NCBI GenBank assembly: GCA_013286315.1
Contig: JABDFX010000003.1
Coordinates: 1-64,000 of the forward strand
Reading direction: 5' to 3'
Length of the DNA stretch: 64,000 nucleotides
Source of the DNA: Bacteroidota bacterium
Lineage (GTDB): Bacteria > Bacteroidota > Bacteroidia > Chitinophagales > Chitinophagaceae
Of the stretch, positions 43,186 through 51,851 are shown in pieces. The notes under the pieces are model-generated. The model saw nothing but the letters and a program-made list of their open reading frames with translations, had not been told where the DNA came from and ran no database searches. A program made the position numbers and the translations under genes. Numbering within the stretch: position 1 is the first letter of the stretch; every line of letters begins with the position of its first letter.

Positions 43186-43982
43186 GCCTGATTCAATCCA
43201 TTGTAATTGCCATTATTGAAGGCATTACAGAATTTTTACCCATATCTTCAACGGCACATATGAAGTTTGCTAATCCCCTGATCGGGGTTCACGCAAACGC
43301 CTTTACCGATCTTTATGAGATCGTGATTCAGCTAGCGGCAATCCTGGCGGTTGTCGTACTTTACCACAAACAGTTTTTTGATTTTAAAAAAATCGGGTTT
43401 TATTTTAAACTGGTCATCGCCCTGATCCCGGCAATTATAGCGGGTGTTTTATTGAAGAAACACATAGATGCGATGCTGGGTAATCTCGGATTCATTGCTG
43501 TGATTATGATCGTCGGGGGGATTATCTTATTATTCATTGACCGTCTATTCACCAAACCCGTGATTCGCACTCAGGACGCCGTTACAAATAAAAACGCATT
43601 TCTGATAGGCTGTTATCAGGTTCTCTCCGTTTTGTTCCCCGGCCTGAGTCGCAGCGCTGCGACGATCATTGGTGGATTGCAACAAAAACTTGACCGGCGC
43701 ACGGCTGCTGAATTCTCTTTTTTCCTGGCAGTGCCGACTATGATGGCGGCATCCGTAAAAAGTTTCTATGATGTGCACAAGGCGAACCCTGAAGTTTTCG
43801 TTCGGGATAATATGTTGATGCTCGTAGTCGGTAGCATCGTTGCCTTTTTAGTGGCGCTTCTGGCCATCCGTTTTTTTATTACCTATTTACAGCGCCATGG
43901 ATTTAAATTATTCGGATATTACAGAATCCTTGCGGGATCATTGATTCTTTTTTTAATGTGGATAGGGGTTATTCATCAATAA
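43182..43982 (+). CDS. uppP: Undecaprenyl-diphosphatase UppP (BacA)
   Basis: Regenerates undecaprenyl phosphate, the lipid carrier for peptidoglycan and O-antigen synthesis. The 266-residue, multi-helix protein has the two catalytic blocks GITEFLPISSTAHM and PGLSRSAATIIGG. Length is normal. It overlaps DUF3098 by 4 bp. The carrier it recycles would be used by the polysaccharide cluster further right. Confidence 0.95.
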   Translation: MSLIQSIVIAIIEGITEFLPISSTAHMKFANPLIGVHANAFTDLYEIVIQLAAILAVVVLYHKQFFDFKKIGFYFKLVIALIPAIIAGVLLKKHIDAMLGNLGFIAVIMIVGGIILLFIDRLFTKPVIRTQDAVTNKNAFLIGCYQVLSVLFPGLSRSAATIIGGLQQKLDRRTAAEFSFFLAVPTMMAASVKSFYDVHKANPEVFVRDNMLMLVVGSIVAFLVALLAIRFFITYLQRHGFKLFGYYRILAGSLILFLMWIGVIHQ

Positions 43983-43993
43983 ACTAAGCGGTT

Positions 43994-45322
43994 ATGCAAA
44001 CAGCCTCCAAAAAAGTAATTCGCGGATGGGCTATGTATGACTGGGCGAACTCCGTTTATAATCTCGTTATCACTACTACTTTTTTCCCCATTTATTTTAC
44101 GGCTGTAACCAGGAAGCAATTTGGAAGTGATATCATTCCATTCCTTGGAAGAAAATTTGTAAATTCTTCACTATACGATTATTCGCTGGCCTTCGCTTAT
44201 CTTTTTATAGCGTTGCTCTATCCAGTGCTGACTTCTATTGCTGACACCCGGGGCAATAAAAAATCGTTCATGAAATTCTTCTGTTATATGGGTTCCCTGG
44301 GATGTGCCCTTCTTTATTTTTTCAATGGTACCAATTTATGGCTTGGTATCATTTGTTTTATGATGGCATCTATGGGGTTTGTCGGCAGCCTGGTTTTTTA
44401 TAATGCATTTCTTCCCGAAATCGCTGCGCCGGAAGACCGTGACCGGGTTAGTGCCAAAGGGTTCTCCTTCGGGTATATTGGCAGTGTAATTTTGCAATTG
44501 ATAGGGTTTGCATTGGTTATCCTGTTGCCGGGCGACCCATTCCTGGCGCCCAGAATTACATTTTTACTGGTTGGTATTTGGTGGGCATCTTTTGCGCAGA
44601 TTACTTTCGCTGCACTACCCGAAACCCGATCGGCAGGAAAAATCGGTACCCATATTTTCAGCGAAAGTTTTTCCGCAATGAAAGAGGTTTACCTGGAAAT
44701 TAAAAAACTGCCCGTATTAAAAAACTTTCTCCGCGGATATTTTTTTTATAGCATGGGGGTGCAAACGGTTATGCTGGCCGCCACTTTATTTGGGAGTAAG
44801 TTGTTGCAGCTGCCAGATACGAAACTGATCATTACCGTCGTCGTTATACAACTGGTTGCGATACCCGGGGCTATATGGATGAGTAAACTGTCAGAGACAT
44901 TCGGAAACCTCCGTGTGCTGACCGGCATTATTGTTTTTTGGATATTGATTTGCGTGGCTGCTTACTATACAGCCTATTTTAAGGAACAAGGTGGAAATCC
45001 CGAATTCGGATTCTATGGCCTTGCCATTGCCGTGGGACTCGTAATGGGCGGAATTCAGTCTCTCAGCCGTTCTACATATTCTAAATTGATGCCTGACACA
45101 AAAGATACATCCTCATATTTTAGTTATTATGACTTTACAGAGAAACTAGCCATCGTAATCGGGATGTTCAGCTTCGGACTGATCGAAGAAGCCACAGGCA
45201 GTATGAAGAATTCGGTATTGAGTCTGATTGTGTTTTTTGTGTTTGGATTGCTTTGGCTGATCAGGGCGCAAAAGTTAAAGTCGTTGTCGGTTGAGCGACA
45301 ACCGTTGACCGTTGACCGTTGA
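43994..45322 (+). CDS. MFS transporter of the UMF1 (Atg22-like) family
   Basis: A 442-residue transporter with about 12 helices. The N-terminal GWAMYDWANSVYNLVITTTFFPIYF is the hallmark of UMF1/Atg22-like MFS proteins. Later blocks MGGIQSLSRSTYSKLMPDTK and YFSYYDFTEKLAIVIG support it. Substrate unknown (Atg22 exports amino acids from the yeast vacuole). The last dozen codons and the TGA stop fall in a GTTGACC heptamer array, so the C-terminal tail appears to come from repeat sequence. It follows uppP by 11 bp. Confidence 0.9.
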   Translation: MQTASKKVIRGWAMYDWANSVYNLVITTTFFPIYFTAVTRKQFGSDIIPFLGRKFVNSSLYDYSLAFAYLFIALLYPVLTSIADTRGNKKSFMKFFCYMGSLGCALLYFFNGTNLWLGIICFMMASMGFVGSLVFYNAFLPEIAAPEDRDRVSAKGFSFGYIGSVILQLIGFALVILLPGDPFLAPRITFLLVGIWWASFAQITFAALPETRSAGKIGTHIFSESFSAMKEVYLEIKKLPVLKNFLRGYFFYSMGVQTVMLAATLFGSKLLQLPDTKLIITVVVIQLVAIPGAIWMSKLSETFGNLRVLTGIIVFWILICVAAYYTAYFKEQGGNPEFGFYGLAIAVGLVMGGIQSLSRSTYSKLMPDTKDTSSYFSYYDFTEKLAIVIGMFSFGLIEEATGSMKNSVLSLIVFFVFGLLWLIRAQKLKSLSVERQPLTVDR

Positions 45323-45325
45323 CCG
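45304..45325. repeat. Heptamer tandem array (GTTGACC, 3 copies) containing the MFS stop
   Basis: Three exact GTTGACC units with flanking partial copies back to about 45283. The TGA stop (45320-45322) of the MFS gene is inside. The array at 45391-45411 holds the inverted unit, so a hairpin across the gap is possible. Confidence 0.88.
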
Positions 45326-45390
45326 ATGTCCGTAAGACTAACTATTTTAAATTAAATTCTGAAATCACAAATATTTTTATCATCTCAAAA

Positions 45391-45411
45391 CGGTAAACGG
45401 TCAACGGTCAA
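45391..45411. repeat. Heptamer tandem array (CGGTCAA), inverted partner
   Basis: Three units, CGGTAAA, CGGTCAA and CGGTCAA, lie just upstream of the MBL-fold gene and are the reverse complement of the GTTGACC array 66 bp upstream. Confidence 0.82.
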
Positions 45412-45420
45412 TGTAACGAA

Positions 45421-46293
45421 ATGATTCTCCATACAATCGATACCGGTTATTTCAAGCTCGACGGAGGCGCTATGTTTGGCGTAGTTCCTAAGTCGATCTG
45501 GAATAAAATGAACCCCGCAGACGCGAATAATCTTTGTACTTGGGCCCTGAGATGCATGCTGATTGAAGACGGAGACCGGCTCATCCTGGTAGACACCGGC
45601 ATTGGTAATAAACAGGATGCGAAGTTCTTTAGTCACTATGATTTGCATATTGAGCATAGTCTTGACGAATCACTGGAATCGATCGGATTCAGCAGAAATG
45701 ATATCACGGATGTGTTTCTGACCCATTTACACTTTGATCATTGCGGAGGTGCGATCATTAGACAGGAGGGGAAGCTGTTGCCTGCATTTCCGAATGCTGT
45801 TTATTGGAGCAATCCTTGTCATTGGGCATGGGCTATGGAACCGAATGAAAGAGAGAAAGCATCTTTTCTGAAAGAAAATATTCTGCCTATACAGGAAAGC
45901 GGTCGGTTACAAATGCTGGCGGTAAGGGGCTATGACAAAGCAGATAGCGAGAGCCAGCTGACTCAGATCCCTTTTGTTGAGGGGTTTAGTATTCGGGTAG
46001 TACATGGGCATACGAATTCGATGATGCTCCCACAATTGAGTTATAAAGGGAAAACGATTGTTTTTATGGCCGACCTGTTACCCTCCGCGGCACACTTGCC
46101 CATTCCATATGTGATGGCTTATGATATGTTTCCGCTTACTTCCTTAAGAGAAAAAAGGGTTTTTCTGGAAGAAGCGCTGACCGGAGACTATATTCTGTTT
46201 TTTGAACATGATCCGATACACGAGTGCTGCAGTTTAAAAAAAACTGAAAAAGGGATACGTGCGAAAGAATTTTTTAAATTAAAAGATCTTTGA
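45421..46293 (+). CDS. MBL-fold metallohydrolase
   Basis: A 290-residue metallo-beta-lactamase-fold hydrolase. The binuclear-zinc motif THLHFDHCGG is at about residues 100-109. Further metal ligands are likely in VVHGHTNSM, FMADLLPSAAH and FFEHDP. It resembles the lactonase/glyoxalase-like branch (AHL lactonase group) in domain order, but substrate cannot be assigned. It has its own terminator. Repeats flank it on both sides. Confidence 0.88.
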   Translation: MILHTIDTGYFKLDGGAMFGVVPKSIWNKMNPADANNLCTWALRCMLIEDGDRLILVDTGIGNKQDAKFFSHYDLHIEHSLDESLESIGFSRNDITDVFLTHLHFDHCGGAIIRQEGKLLPAFPNAVYWSNPCHWAWAMEPNEREKASFLKENILPIQESGRLQMLAVRGYDKADSESQLTQIPFVEGFSIRVVHGHTNSMMLPQLSYKGKTIVFMADLLPSAAHLPIPYVMAYDMFPLTSLREKRVFLEEALTGDYILFFEHDPIHECCSLKKTEKGIRAKEFFKLKDL

Positions 46294-46365
46294 TTGAACT
46301 TTTGAATAATAATATTTATAATTTTACGTTATTCACCCTTACTAACCCCCTTACATAGATTCCGA

Positions 46366-46398
46366 GAGCCATTCATCAAAAGTGAGTGGCTTTTTTTT
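46366..46398 (+). terminator. Terminator of the MBL-fold gene
   Basis: GCCATTCA (46368-46375) pairs with TGAGTGGC (46383-46390) with one wobble, followed by eight T. Confidence 0.85.
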
Positions 46399-46399
46399 A

Positions 46400-46428
46400 G
46401 TTGACGGTTGACGGTTAGCAGTTGACGG
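46400..46428. repeat. Heptamer tandem array (GTTGACG, 4 copies)
   Basis: Units GTTGACG, GTTGACG, GTTAGCA and GTTGACG directly follow the T-tract of the MBL terminator. Confidence 0.85.
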
Positions 46429-46460
46429 AGTAAAGGTGGTGATAAACACGCTTTACATTT

Positions 46461-46495
46461 GCTTTGGGCTTTAGTTTTTAGGCTTTGGGCTTAGG
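46461..46495. repeat. Heptamer tandem array (GCTTTGG, 5 copies) containing the DUF983 stop
   Basis: Units GCTTTGG, GCTTTAG, TTTTTAG, GCTTTGG and GCTTAGG. The stop codon of the DUF983 gene (46478-46480, minus strand) and its last codons (PKPKA) lie inside. Confidence 0.85.
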
Positions 46496-46945
46496 AGGTT
46501 CCTCCCTGAGGAAATAGTCCTCCGATTTATAATCAAAGGTTTTTGGCGGCGTATTTTTATAATCAGCGTTATAAGCTACAAAGAAATACAGATACAAAGC
46601 ACGGCTGAGACGCATGAACCAGGGTTGAAGAGCGATCAGTAAAATCCCGTTGATACCCATCCACCAGTAGAAACGCTGATCGGTTAGTGAGAATCCGATG
46701 GTAAGGAACCATAATAAAAAACTGAAAATGCAGAAAAGAACAGTGACTGCGTAACTGATATAAGCCGTACCATACCAGAAACCTACTTCAAGTTCGAACA
46801 ATTGGCCGCATTCGGGACAATGGGTAGGCATTTTCAGCGTGGATTTTAAATTCCAGGGGTTGGGATCCTTAAACATGTTTCCTTTCCGGCATCTTGGGCA
46901 TTTCTGCAACAGAAGACTCCACAAAAACCCCGGTTTCCCCGCCAT
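46478..46945 (-). CDS. DUF983 membrane protein
   Basis: A protein of about 155 residues with an N-terminal zinc-ribbon-like CPRCRKGNMF and CPECGQLFE pair, then two or three transmembrane helices. This is the DUF983 layout. Function is unknown. The ATG at 46945 is the conservative start; TTG codons at 46951 and 46954 lie six to nine bases after an exact -7 box and could be the real leaderless start. Its C-terminal tail is encoded by a heptamer array. Confidence 0.85.
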   Translation of the reverse strand: MAGKPGFLWSLLLQKCPRCRKGNMFKDPNPWNLKSTLKMPTHCPECGQLFELEVGFWYGTAYISYAVTVLFCIFSFLLWFLTIGFSLTDQRFYWWMGINGILLIALQPWFMRLSRALYLYFFVAYNADYKNTPPKTFDYKSEDYFLREEPPKPKA

Positions 46946-46960
46946 ATTCAACAATTTTTA

Positions 46961-46968
46961 CAAAGGTA
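46961..46968 (-). promoter_or_regulatory. Predicted -7 box (TACCTTTG) of the DUF983 gene
   Basis: Exact TAnnTTTG match on the minus strand in the 27 bp gap between the DUF983 gene and the glycosyltransferase gene. Confidence 0.55.
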
Positions 46969-46972
46969 CCTG

Positions 46973-47731
46973 CTATTTGCCTGATTTGAAGAGCAGGTAT
47001 AATTTGAGGTGCTTAAGGAATGTCATATGGGCAATCTGGATAGCAATAACAAACCCGAACAAACCATCCAGAAAGCCGGCCCTGATAATAAAACTTACGA
47101 AGAAGTTCCACCAAGGACGAAGAATGACATTCAACAGGTTTGTTTTTTTACCGTTGGCGAAAAGCGATTCTGCGGCCAGCGTACTGAGCTTATTATTCTG
47201 GATTACGTGTTCTGATACCGTATGATAGGAATAGTGCAGAATATCACCTTTCAGATGTTCAACGGGAATATTATTCTGTATCACCACCTGGTCGTGCGGA
47301 TTAGTTCCTCCCCAATGGGCAATCCTGCGATCGAAAAGGCGGATTTTGGCATCCGGATACCAGCTTCCATGCCTGATAAATTTGCCACAATAATTGCTAC
47401 AGCGATTCATCCGGTATACACGATTGGTAAAATTTTCTTTGATTCGCAGAATGCTACCGGCAAGCAGAGGATTCAGCGCTTCGTCGGCATCCAGGCTTAA
47501 TACATAATCGTGGGAAGCCAGCTCAACGGCCTTGTTTTTTTTCTCGATAAAACCTTTGAATGCTTCCTGTTTAACAATGGCGCCCTTGCCTTCGGCAATT
47601 GCTACCGTTTGGTCAGTGGAATAGGAATCCAAAATCAGGATCTCATCCGCGACTTCTACAACGGAATCAATGCAGCGGCCGATATTTTTTTCTTCATTAA
47701 AACAAATGATTACAACGGAAAGTTTTTCCAT
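46973..47731 (-). CDS. Family 2 glycosyltransferase (WaaE/KdtX-like)
   Basis: A 252-residue GT2 enzyme opening MEKLSVVIICFNEEKNIGRCIDSV, with the DEILILDSYSTD and LSLDADEAL (DxD-type) motifs. The C-terminal HWGGTNPHDQV block places it near lipopolysaccharide core glycosyltransferases of the WaaE group. It is the last gene of the minus-strand polysaccharide region, 13 bp after the ABC exporter. Confidence 0.87.
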   Translation of the reverse strand: MEKLSVVIICFNEEKNIGRCIDSVVEVADEILILDSYSTDQTVAIAEGKGAIVKQEAFKGFIEKKNKAVELASHDYVLSLDADEALNPLLAGSILRIKENFTNRVYRMNRCSNYCGKFIRHGSWYPDAKIRLFDRRIAHWGGTNPHDQVVIQNNIPVEHLKGDILHYSYHTVSEHVIQNNKLSTLAAESLFANGKKTNLLNVILRPWWNFFVSFIIRAGFLDGLFGFVIAIQIAHMTFLKHLKLYLLFKSGK

Positions 47732-47744
47732 GTACGATCTGGAT

Positions 47745-49571
47745 TTAACTTGTTGAAATCATAACAGGCTCTGAAATATCCTGACTGTTTTTTCTTTCTC
47801 CGATTTGTTGTCGCCACATAGCATAATAAAGGCCCTTCTCATCCCTTAAACTTGTATGTGTTCCGGTTTCCACCACTTTGCCTTTTTCCAATACATATAT
47901 CCGGTCGGCATGCATGATCGTGGATAATCGGTGGGCAATCAGGATGGTGATCTGGTTTCTTTGGGAAGAAACCTGTCGAATGGTTTTCGTTATTTCTTCT
48001 TCAGTTAAGGAATCCAGCGCAGAGGTAGCTTCATCAAATATGAGCACGCGGGGCTTTCTTAACAGGGCCCTCGCAATGGACAATCTCTGTTTTTCGCCGC
48101 CAGATAACTTCAGGCCCCCTTCTCCGATCATGGTCTCCAACCCCTTTTCCGCTCTTTCCAGCAAATTAAGACAGGATGCTTTTTTCAAAACATCTATCAG
48201 ATCGGGCTCCGTAGAATTTGGATTTACGAACATCAGATTTTCACGAATCGTTCCTGAAAAAAGTTGCGTATCCTGTGTTACGAATCCGATCTGGTTGCGC
48301 AGATCATCGAAACTAATCGAATTTTCATCCAGGTTATTATAAAGAATTTTCCCCTGCAAAGGTCTGTACAGACCCACCAATAATTTCATTAATGTTGATT
48401 TCCCCGATCCGGACGGACCTACAAAAGCAATGGTTTCCCCAACCTGTACATCAAAGCTGATCCGGTCTATCGCATAATGCTGTGCCGTTTTATGTTTAAA
48501 AACTACATCCCTGAAGCTAAGAACTTCAACCTTCCCCAGATGCTTTGGATTTGCTGCTTCAGGCTCGGGAACTTTTTTCATTAGCTGTTCGAAATTATTA
48601 AGCGAAGCCTGTGCTTCGCGATAAGACAACACGATATTACCAATATCCTGCAGCGGGCCGAATACAAAAAAGGAAAAAATCTGCATGGTAACCAGTTGTC
48701 CGGCATTCATCTTGTCTTTGAAAATGAGCCACATCAAAATGAAAAGGATCACCTGGCGCAGCGTATTAACAAAAGTTCCCTGTACAAAACTGATACTGCG
48801 AATGCGTTTTACCTTCGTAAGCTCGAGACCCAGGATCTTATATGTATTCTTATTCAGGCGGTTTACTTCTTCCTGTGTGAGTCCCAGGCTTTTCACCAGT
48901 TCAATATTCCGTAGGGATTCTGTAGTCGAACCAGCCAGGGAAGTGGTTTGTGAAACAATATTTTTTTGTATGATTTTAATCTTCCTGCTCAGTATATTAC
49001 TAATGAATGTGAGCAGGAGAATTCCACCCAGATAAACCAATGGAATACTCCAATGAATATAAATGGCGGCATAAGTAAAAACAAATATTACGCCGATAAT
49101 AACGCCGAACAGAAGATTGATGAAATAGTTTATGAATTTTTCTGTATCTGTTCTCACCTTTTGCAATACACCCAGTGTCTCTCCGCTACGCTGGTCCTCG
49201 AAGTCCTCATAGGGTAATTTCATAGCATGTTGTAAACCGTCTGTGAACACTTTCGCCCCGAATTTCTGAACAACGACATTCATAAAGTAATCCTGGAAAT
49301 TTTTTGCAATCCGGCTCATCATGGCTACGGCTACGGACAACAGGAGCAGGTTGATGACGCCTGGATGTGTCCACGAGAATGACGTAAAAAAACTTTCGGC
49401 GGAAACGGTATGATGCAGTTTGCTGGCCTGGACAAAATCATTCGAAAGATTAACAATTTTTCCGAAAATGATGGGATCGAGGAGAGAAAAACCCGTGTTC
49501 AGCCCGGCCAGGAATAATGTCAGGCCCACGAGCCATCTGTAGGGTCTGAGATAAGTGAGCAATATTTTCAT
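47745..49571 (-). CDS. ABC exporter, fused permease-ATPase (MsbA-like)
   Basis: A 608-residue half-transporter: six-helix type I exporter domain (about 1-320) and an ATPase with Walker A GPSGSGKST (385-393), signature LSGGEKQR near 490, Walker B VLIFDEATSALD and a switch His in IAHRLST. Homodimers of this type export lipids, drugs or peptides; MsbA flips lipid A. Its place beside LPS-type glycosyltransferases fits a lipid exporter, but this is inference. Confidence 0.9.
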   Translation of the reverse strand: MKILLTYLRPYRWLVGLTLFLAGLNTGFSLLDPIIFGKIVNLSNDFVQASKLHHTVSAESFFTSFSWTHPGVINLLLLSVAVAMMSRIAKNFQDYFMNVVVQKFGAKVFTDGLQHAMKLPYEDFEDQRSGETLGVLQKVRTDTEKFINYFINLLFGVIIGVIFVFTYAAIYIHWSIPLVYLGGILLLTFISNILSRKIKIIQKNIVSQTTSLAGSTTESLRNIELVKSLGLTQEEVNRLNKNTYKILGLELTKVKRIRSISFVQGTFVNTLRQVILFILMWLIFKDKMNAGQLVTMQIFSFFVFGPLQDIGNIVLSYREAQASLNNFEQLMKKVPEPEAANPKHLGKVEVLSFRDVVFKHKTAQHYAIDRISFDVQVGETIAFVGPSGSGKSTLMKLLVGLYRPLQGKILYNNLDENSISFDDLRNQIGFVTQDTQLFSGTIRENLMFVNPNSTEPDLIDVLKKASCLNLLERAEKGLETMIGEGGLKLSGGEKQRLSIARALLRKPRVLIFDEATSALDSLTEEEITKTIRQVSSQRNQITILIAHRLSTIMHADRIYVLEKGKVVETGTHTSLRDEKGLYYAMWRQQIGERKNSQDISEPVMISTS

Positions 49572-49768
49572 ATAATTAAAATAACAGTTACAGGCGAAAC
49601 TGGTTCAGAATTCAGTTAATTTCTTACAATTTCGATAAAAATAATAAGATGCCCTGATTTAACTGGTTGAAATGGAGATATTGAGGTTATCTGCTATCTT
49701 TATTTTTTTGAGACCGAACAGGATAATGGTGATGAGACTTTGTAGATTATGCGTATTAAATTTTTAAG

Positions 49769-50752
49769 ATGACAAAACATAAACTGAGGAAGTTTTTCAA
49801 ACCTCTCTATCCCATCCTGGATATTTTACTTTCTCCTTTCACTTTTCTTGCATCCGTTCTGTTGTTTTCCATTCGGAAAATGAGAATCGTTAACATGCCT
49901 TTGAGTAAATGGATATTTAAAAAAGTGGGCGTATTTCCAATTACAAATCACTATTATGAACCTTTATTTGATGACAGCCTTTTAAAACTGCCTTTGGACA
50001 GGGACAGGTATCTTCCGGGTATTAACTGGAATGATCAGGCTCAACTTGATTTGCTGGGTAATTTCCATTTTCAGACCGAACTGGCTGCCATTCCCTTTAA
50101 AAAGACAGCCAATGCTCTATCTTTTTACTATGATAATCCTTCCTTACGGCCCGGAGATGCGGAATACCTGTATTGTATGGTAAGAAATTTCCTGCCCTCA
50201 AAAATCATTGAAATCGGAAGCGGTTATTCTACACTGCTGATTCAGAAAGCTGTCAGCGACATTCGGATTCAGAAACCGGAATATAAAGTAGACCATATCT
50301 GTATAGAACCTTATGAAATGCCCTGGCTTGAAAAAACGGGTGTACAGGTGATCAGGCAGTTGGTAGAGGATCTGAAACCTGATCTTTTCAAATCGCTGTG
50401 TGAAAACGATATACTTTTTATCGATTCATCCCATATGACCCGTCCGCAAGGAGATGTGCTGTTTGAATTTCTTGAGTTGCTACCCGTCTTACAAAAAGGA
50501 GTTGTTATACATGTACATGATATTTATTCACCCAAAGATTACCCGGGAGAACTCCTGGTAGACGATGTAATGTTTTGGAACGAACAGTATATATTGGAAT
50601 CTTTTTTGTCTTGCAATCATTCATTTGAAATCATAGGGGCCCTGCACTATTTGAAATCACATTATCCAAATGAAGTATTTGCAAAACTTCCGGTTCTTGG
50701 TAAAATGCAGGATGAGGTCCCCGGGTCATTCTGGTTGAAAAAAGTGCAATAA
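49769..50752 (+). CDS. Class I SAM-dependent methyltransferase-like protein
   Basis: A 327-residue protein with an N-terminal hydrophobic segment (about 15-36), a middle region and a Rossmann methyltransferase core: IIEIGSGYSTLLIQKAV (motif I) and DILFIDSSHMTRPQGDV. The IHVHDIYSPKDYP segment is typical of Methyltransf_24-like proteins in polysaccharide clusters. It is the one plus-strand gene among minus-strand neighbours, converging on the GT4 gene. Target unknown. Confidence 0.82.
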   Translation: MTKHKLRKFFKPLYPILDILLSPFTFLASVLLFSIRKMRIVNMPLSKWIFKKVGVFPITNHYYEPLFDDSLLKLPLDRDRYLPGINWNDQAQLDLLGNFHFQTELAAIPFKKTANALSFYYDNPSLRPGDAEYLYCMVRNFLPSKIIEIGSGYSTLLIQKAVSDIRIQKPEYKVDHICIEPYEMPWLEKTGVQVIRQLVEDLKPDLFKSLCENDILFIDSSHMTRPQGDVLFEFLELLPVLQKGVVIHVHDIYSPKDYPGELLVDDVMFWNEQYILESFLSCNHSFEIIGALHYLKSHYPNEVFAKLPVLGKMQDEVPGSFWLKKVQ

Positions 50753-50759
50753 AAGCAGA

Positions 50760-51851
50760 TCATGATCTTTTGCCGAGAATTTCGAAATATGCCTCCATTG
50801 TTTTTTTTGCCGCGATTTCCCAGGTAAACTGCTTCAGAACTTTCGACGAAAGACCCTCCGGGATAGTGTTCCTGGCAGCCTGATCAATAGCCTGAAATAT
50901 AGAATCCGGCGATTCCGGATCGCAGTAATAGGCATCATTTTCGAAATATTCGTATGCATCTCCTTTTCTGGTAATTACAATATTACAACCCATGGCGGCT
51001 GCCTCCAGTGAACTGAGCCCTGTAGTTTCAAACCAACTGGGTAAAACGTGCACTTTCGCTTTTCGGTAATAGTCCAACAGTAATTTTTGTTCAAGAAAAT
51101 CAATGAATTCAATATTGGGACCTGCCGCCTGTTTACATTGCTCGTGGTAATCGATTTGATTTGTCGACACGGCACCTATCAGAACCAGGCGATACGGTGT
51201 GCCTACGATTGCCCGGATCAAATTCAGCTGATTTTTTCTTCCCTCAATTCTTGCCACACAAAGAATCAAATGTTCATCCCGTATTATTTCGTCCGTTATT
51301 ACCGGCGTAAAAAGGATTTTGTCGATTCCGTTTGGTATGACCCTGTATTTTTTTTGAATATTATAAGCTCGTGAGAGCCTGTTATACTCGCTTTTCGAAT
51401 TCGGTAACAACATTTGCGTCATCCGGGCGATTTTTTGGATGGATTTCTTCTGCCCATTCAGCAGAAAATATCTGCTTTTTATCTTAACTCCATTTGCCAC
51501 GAACCTGGCCAATGCTTTCATGTATTCAATGAGGTCAGGAGACAAGAATCTGAATAAGAACGCGGAAGTACCCTGTCTCGCTTTTTTCTCATACTCGGAA
51601 TAATCCACAAAAATGGTTGATACGACGAAGGGAGTGCGACTCCGCCCGATATGCGGGAGGATATCATCCGGGCGGATGATATTGAAGAAATGAAGAAAAT
51701 CGTATTTAGTATAGTCGGGTTTCTGGTCTGCCAGAAAAATATCAACGTCAATTCCCATGAGCCTCAATTCCGCCGCTGTGTTGACGATCTGAATGGTATC
51801 ACCACCTTTATCGTTGAACAATGATGCTCTTGAAATAAATGCGACTTTCAT
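50760..51851 (-). CDS. Family 4 glycosyltransferase
   Basis: A 363-residue GT-B enzyme of the GT4 family. Features: an N-terminal domain with DKGGDTIQIVNTAAEL, PNSKSEYNRL, LCVARIEGRKNQLNLIRA at the domain switch, and VHVLPSWFETTGLSSLEAAAMGC with the donor-binding E-x7-E pattern. It overlaps the O-antigen polymerase-like gene by ATGA. It probably adds one sugar of the repeat unit. Confidence 0.9.
   Translation of the reverse strand: MKVAFISRASLFNDKGGDTIQIVNTAAELRLMGIDVDIFLADQKPDYTKYDFLHFFNIIRPDDILPHIGRSRTPFVVSTIFVDYSEYEKKARQGTSAFLFRFLSPDLIEYMKALARFVANGVKIKSRYFLLNGQKKSIQKIARMTQMLLPNSKSEYNRLSRAYNIQKKYRVIPNGIDKILFTPVITDEIIRDEHLILCVARIEGRKNQLNLIRAIVGTPYRLVLIGAVSTNQIDYHEQCKQAAGPNIEFIDFLEQKLLLDYYRKAKVHVLPSWFETTGLSSLEAAAMGCNIVITRKGDAYEYFENDAYYCDPESPDSIFQAIDQAARNTIPEGLSSKVLKQFTWEIAAKKTMEAYFEILGKRS

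Noticed and set aside
29314-46495. CRISPR array
   Set aside because: The 7-, 8- and 14-bp repeats are directly adjacent without unique spacers, and no cas gene is present.
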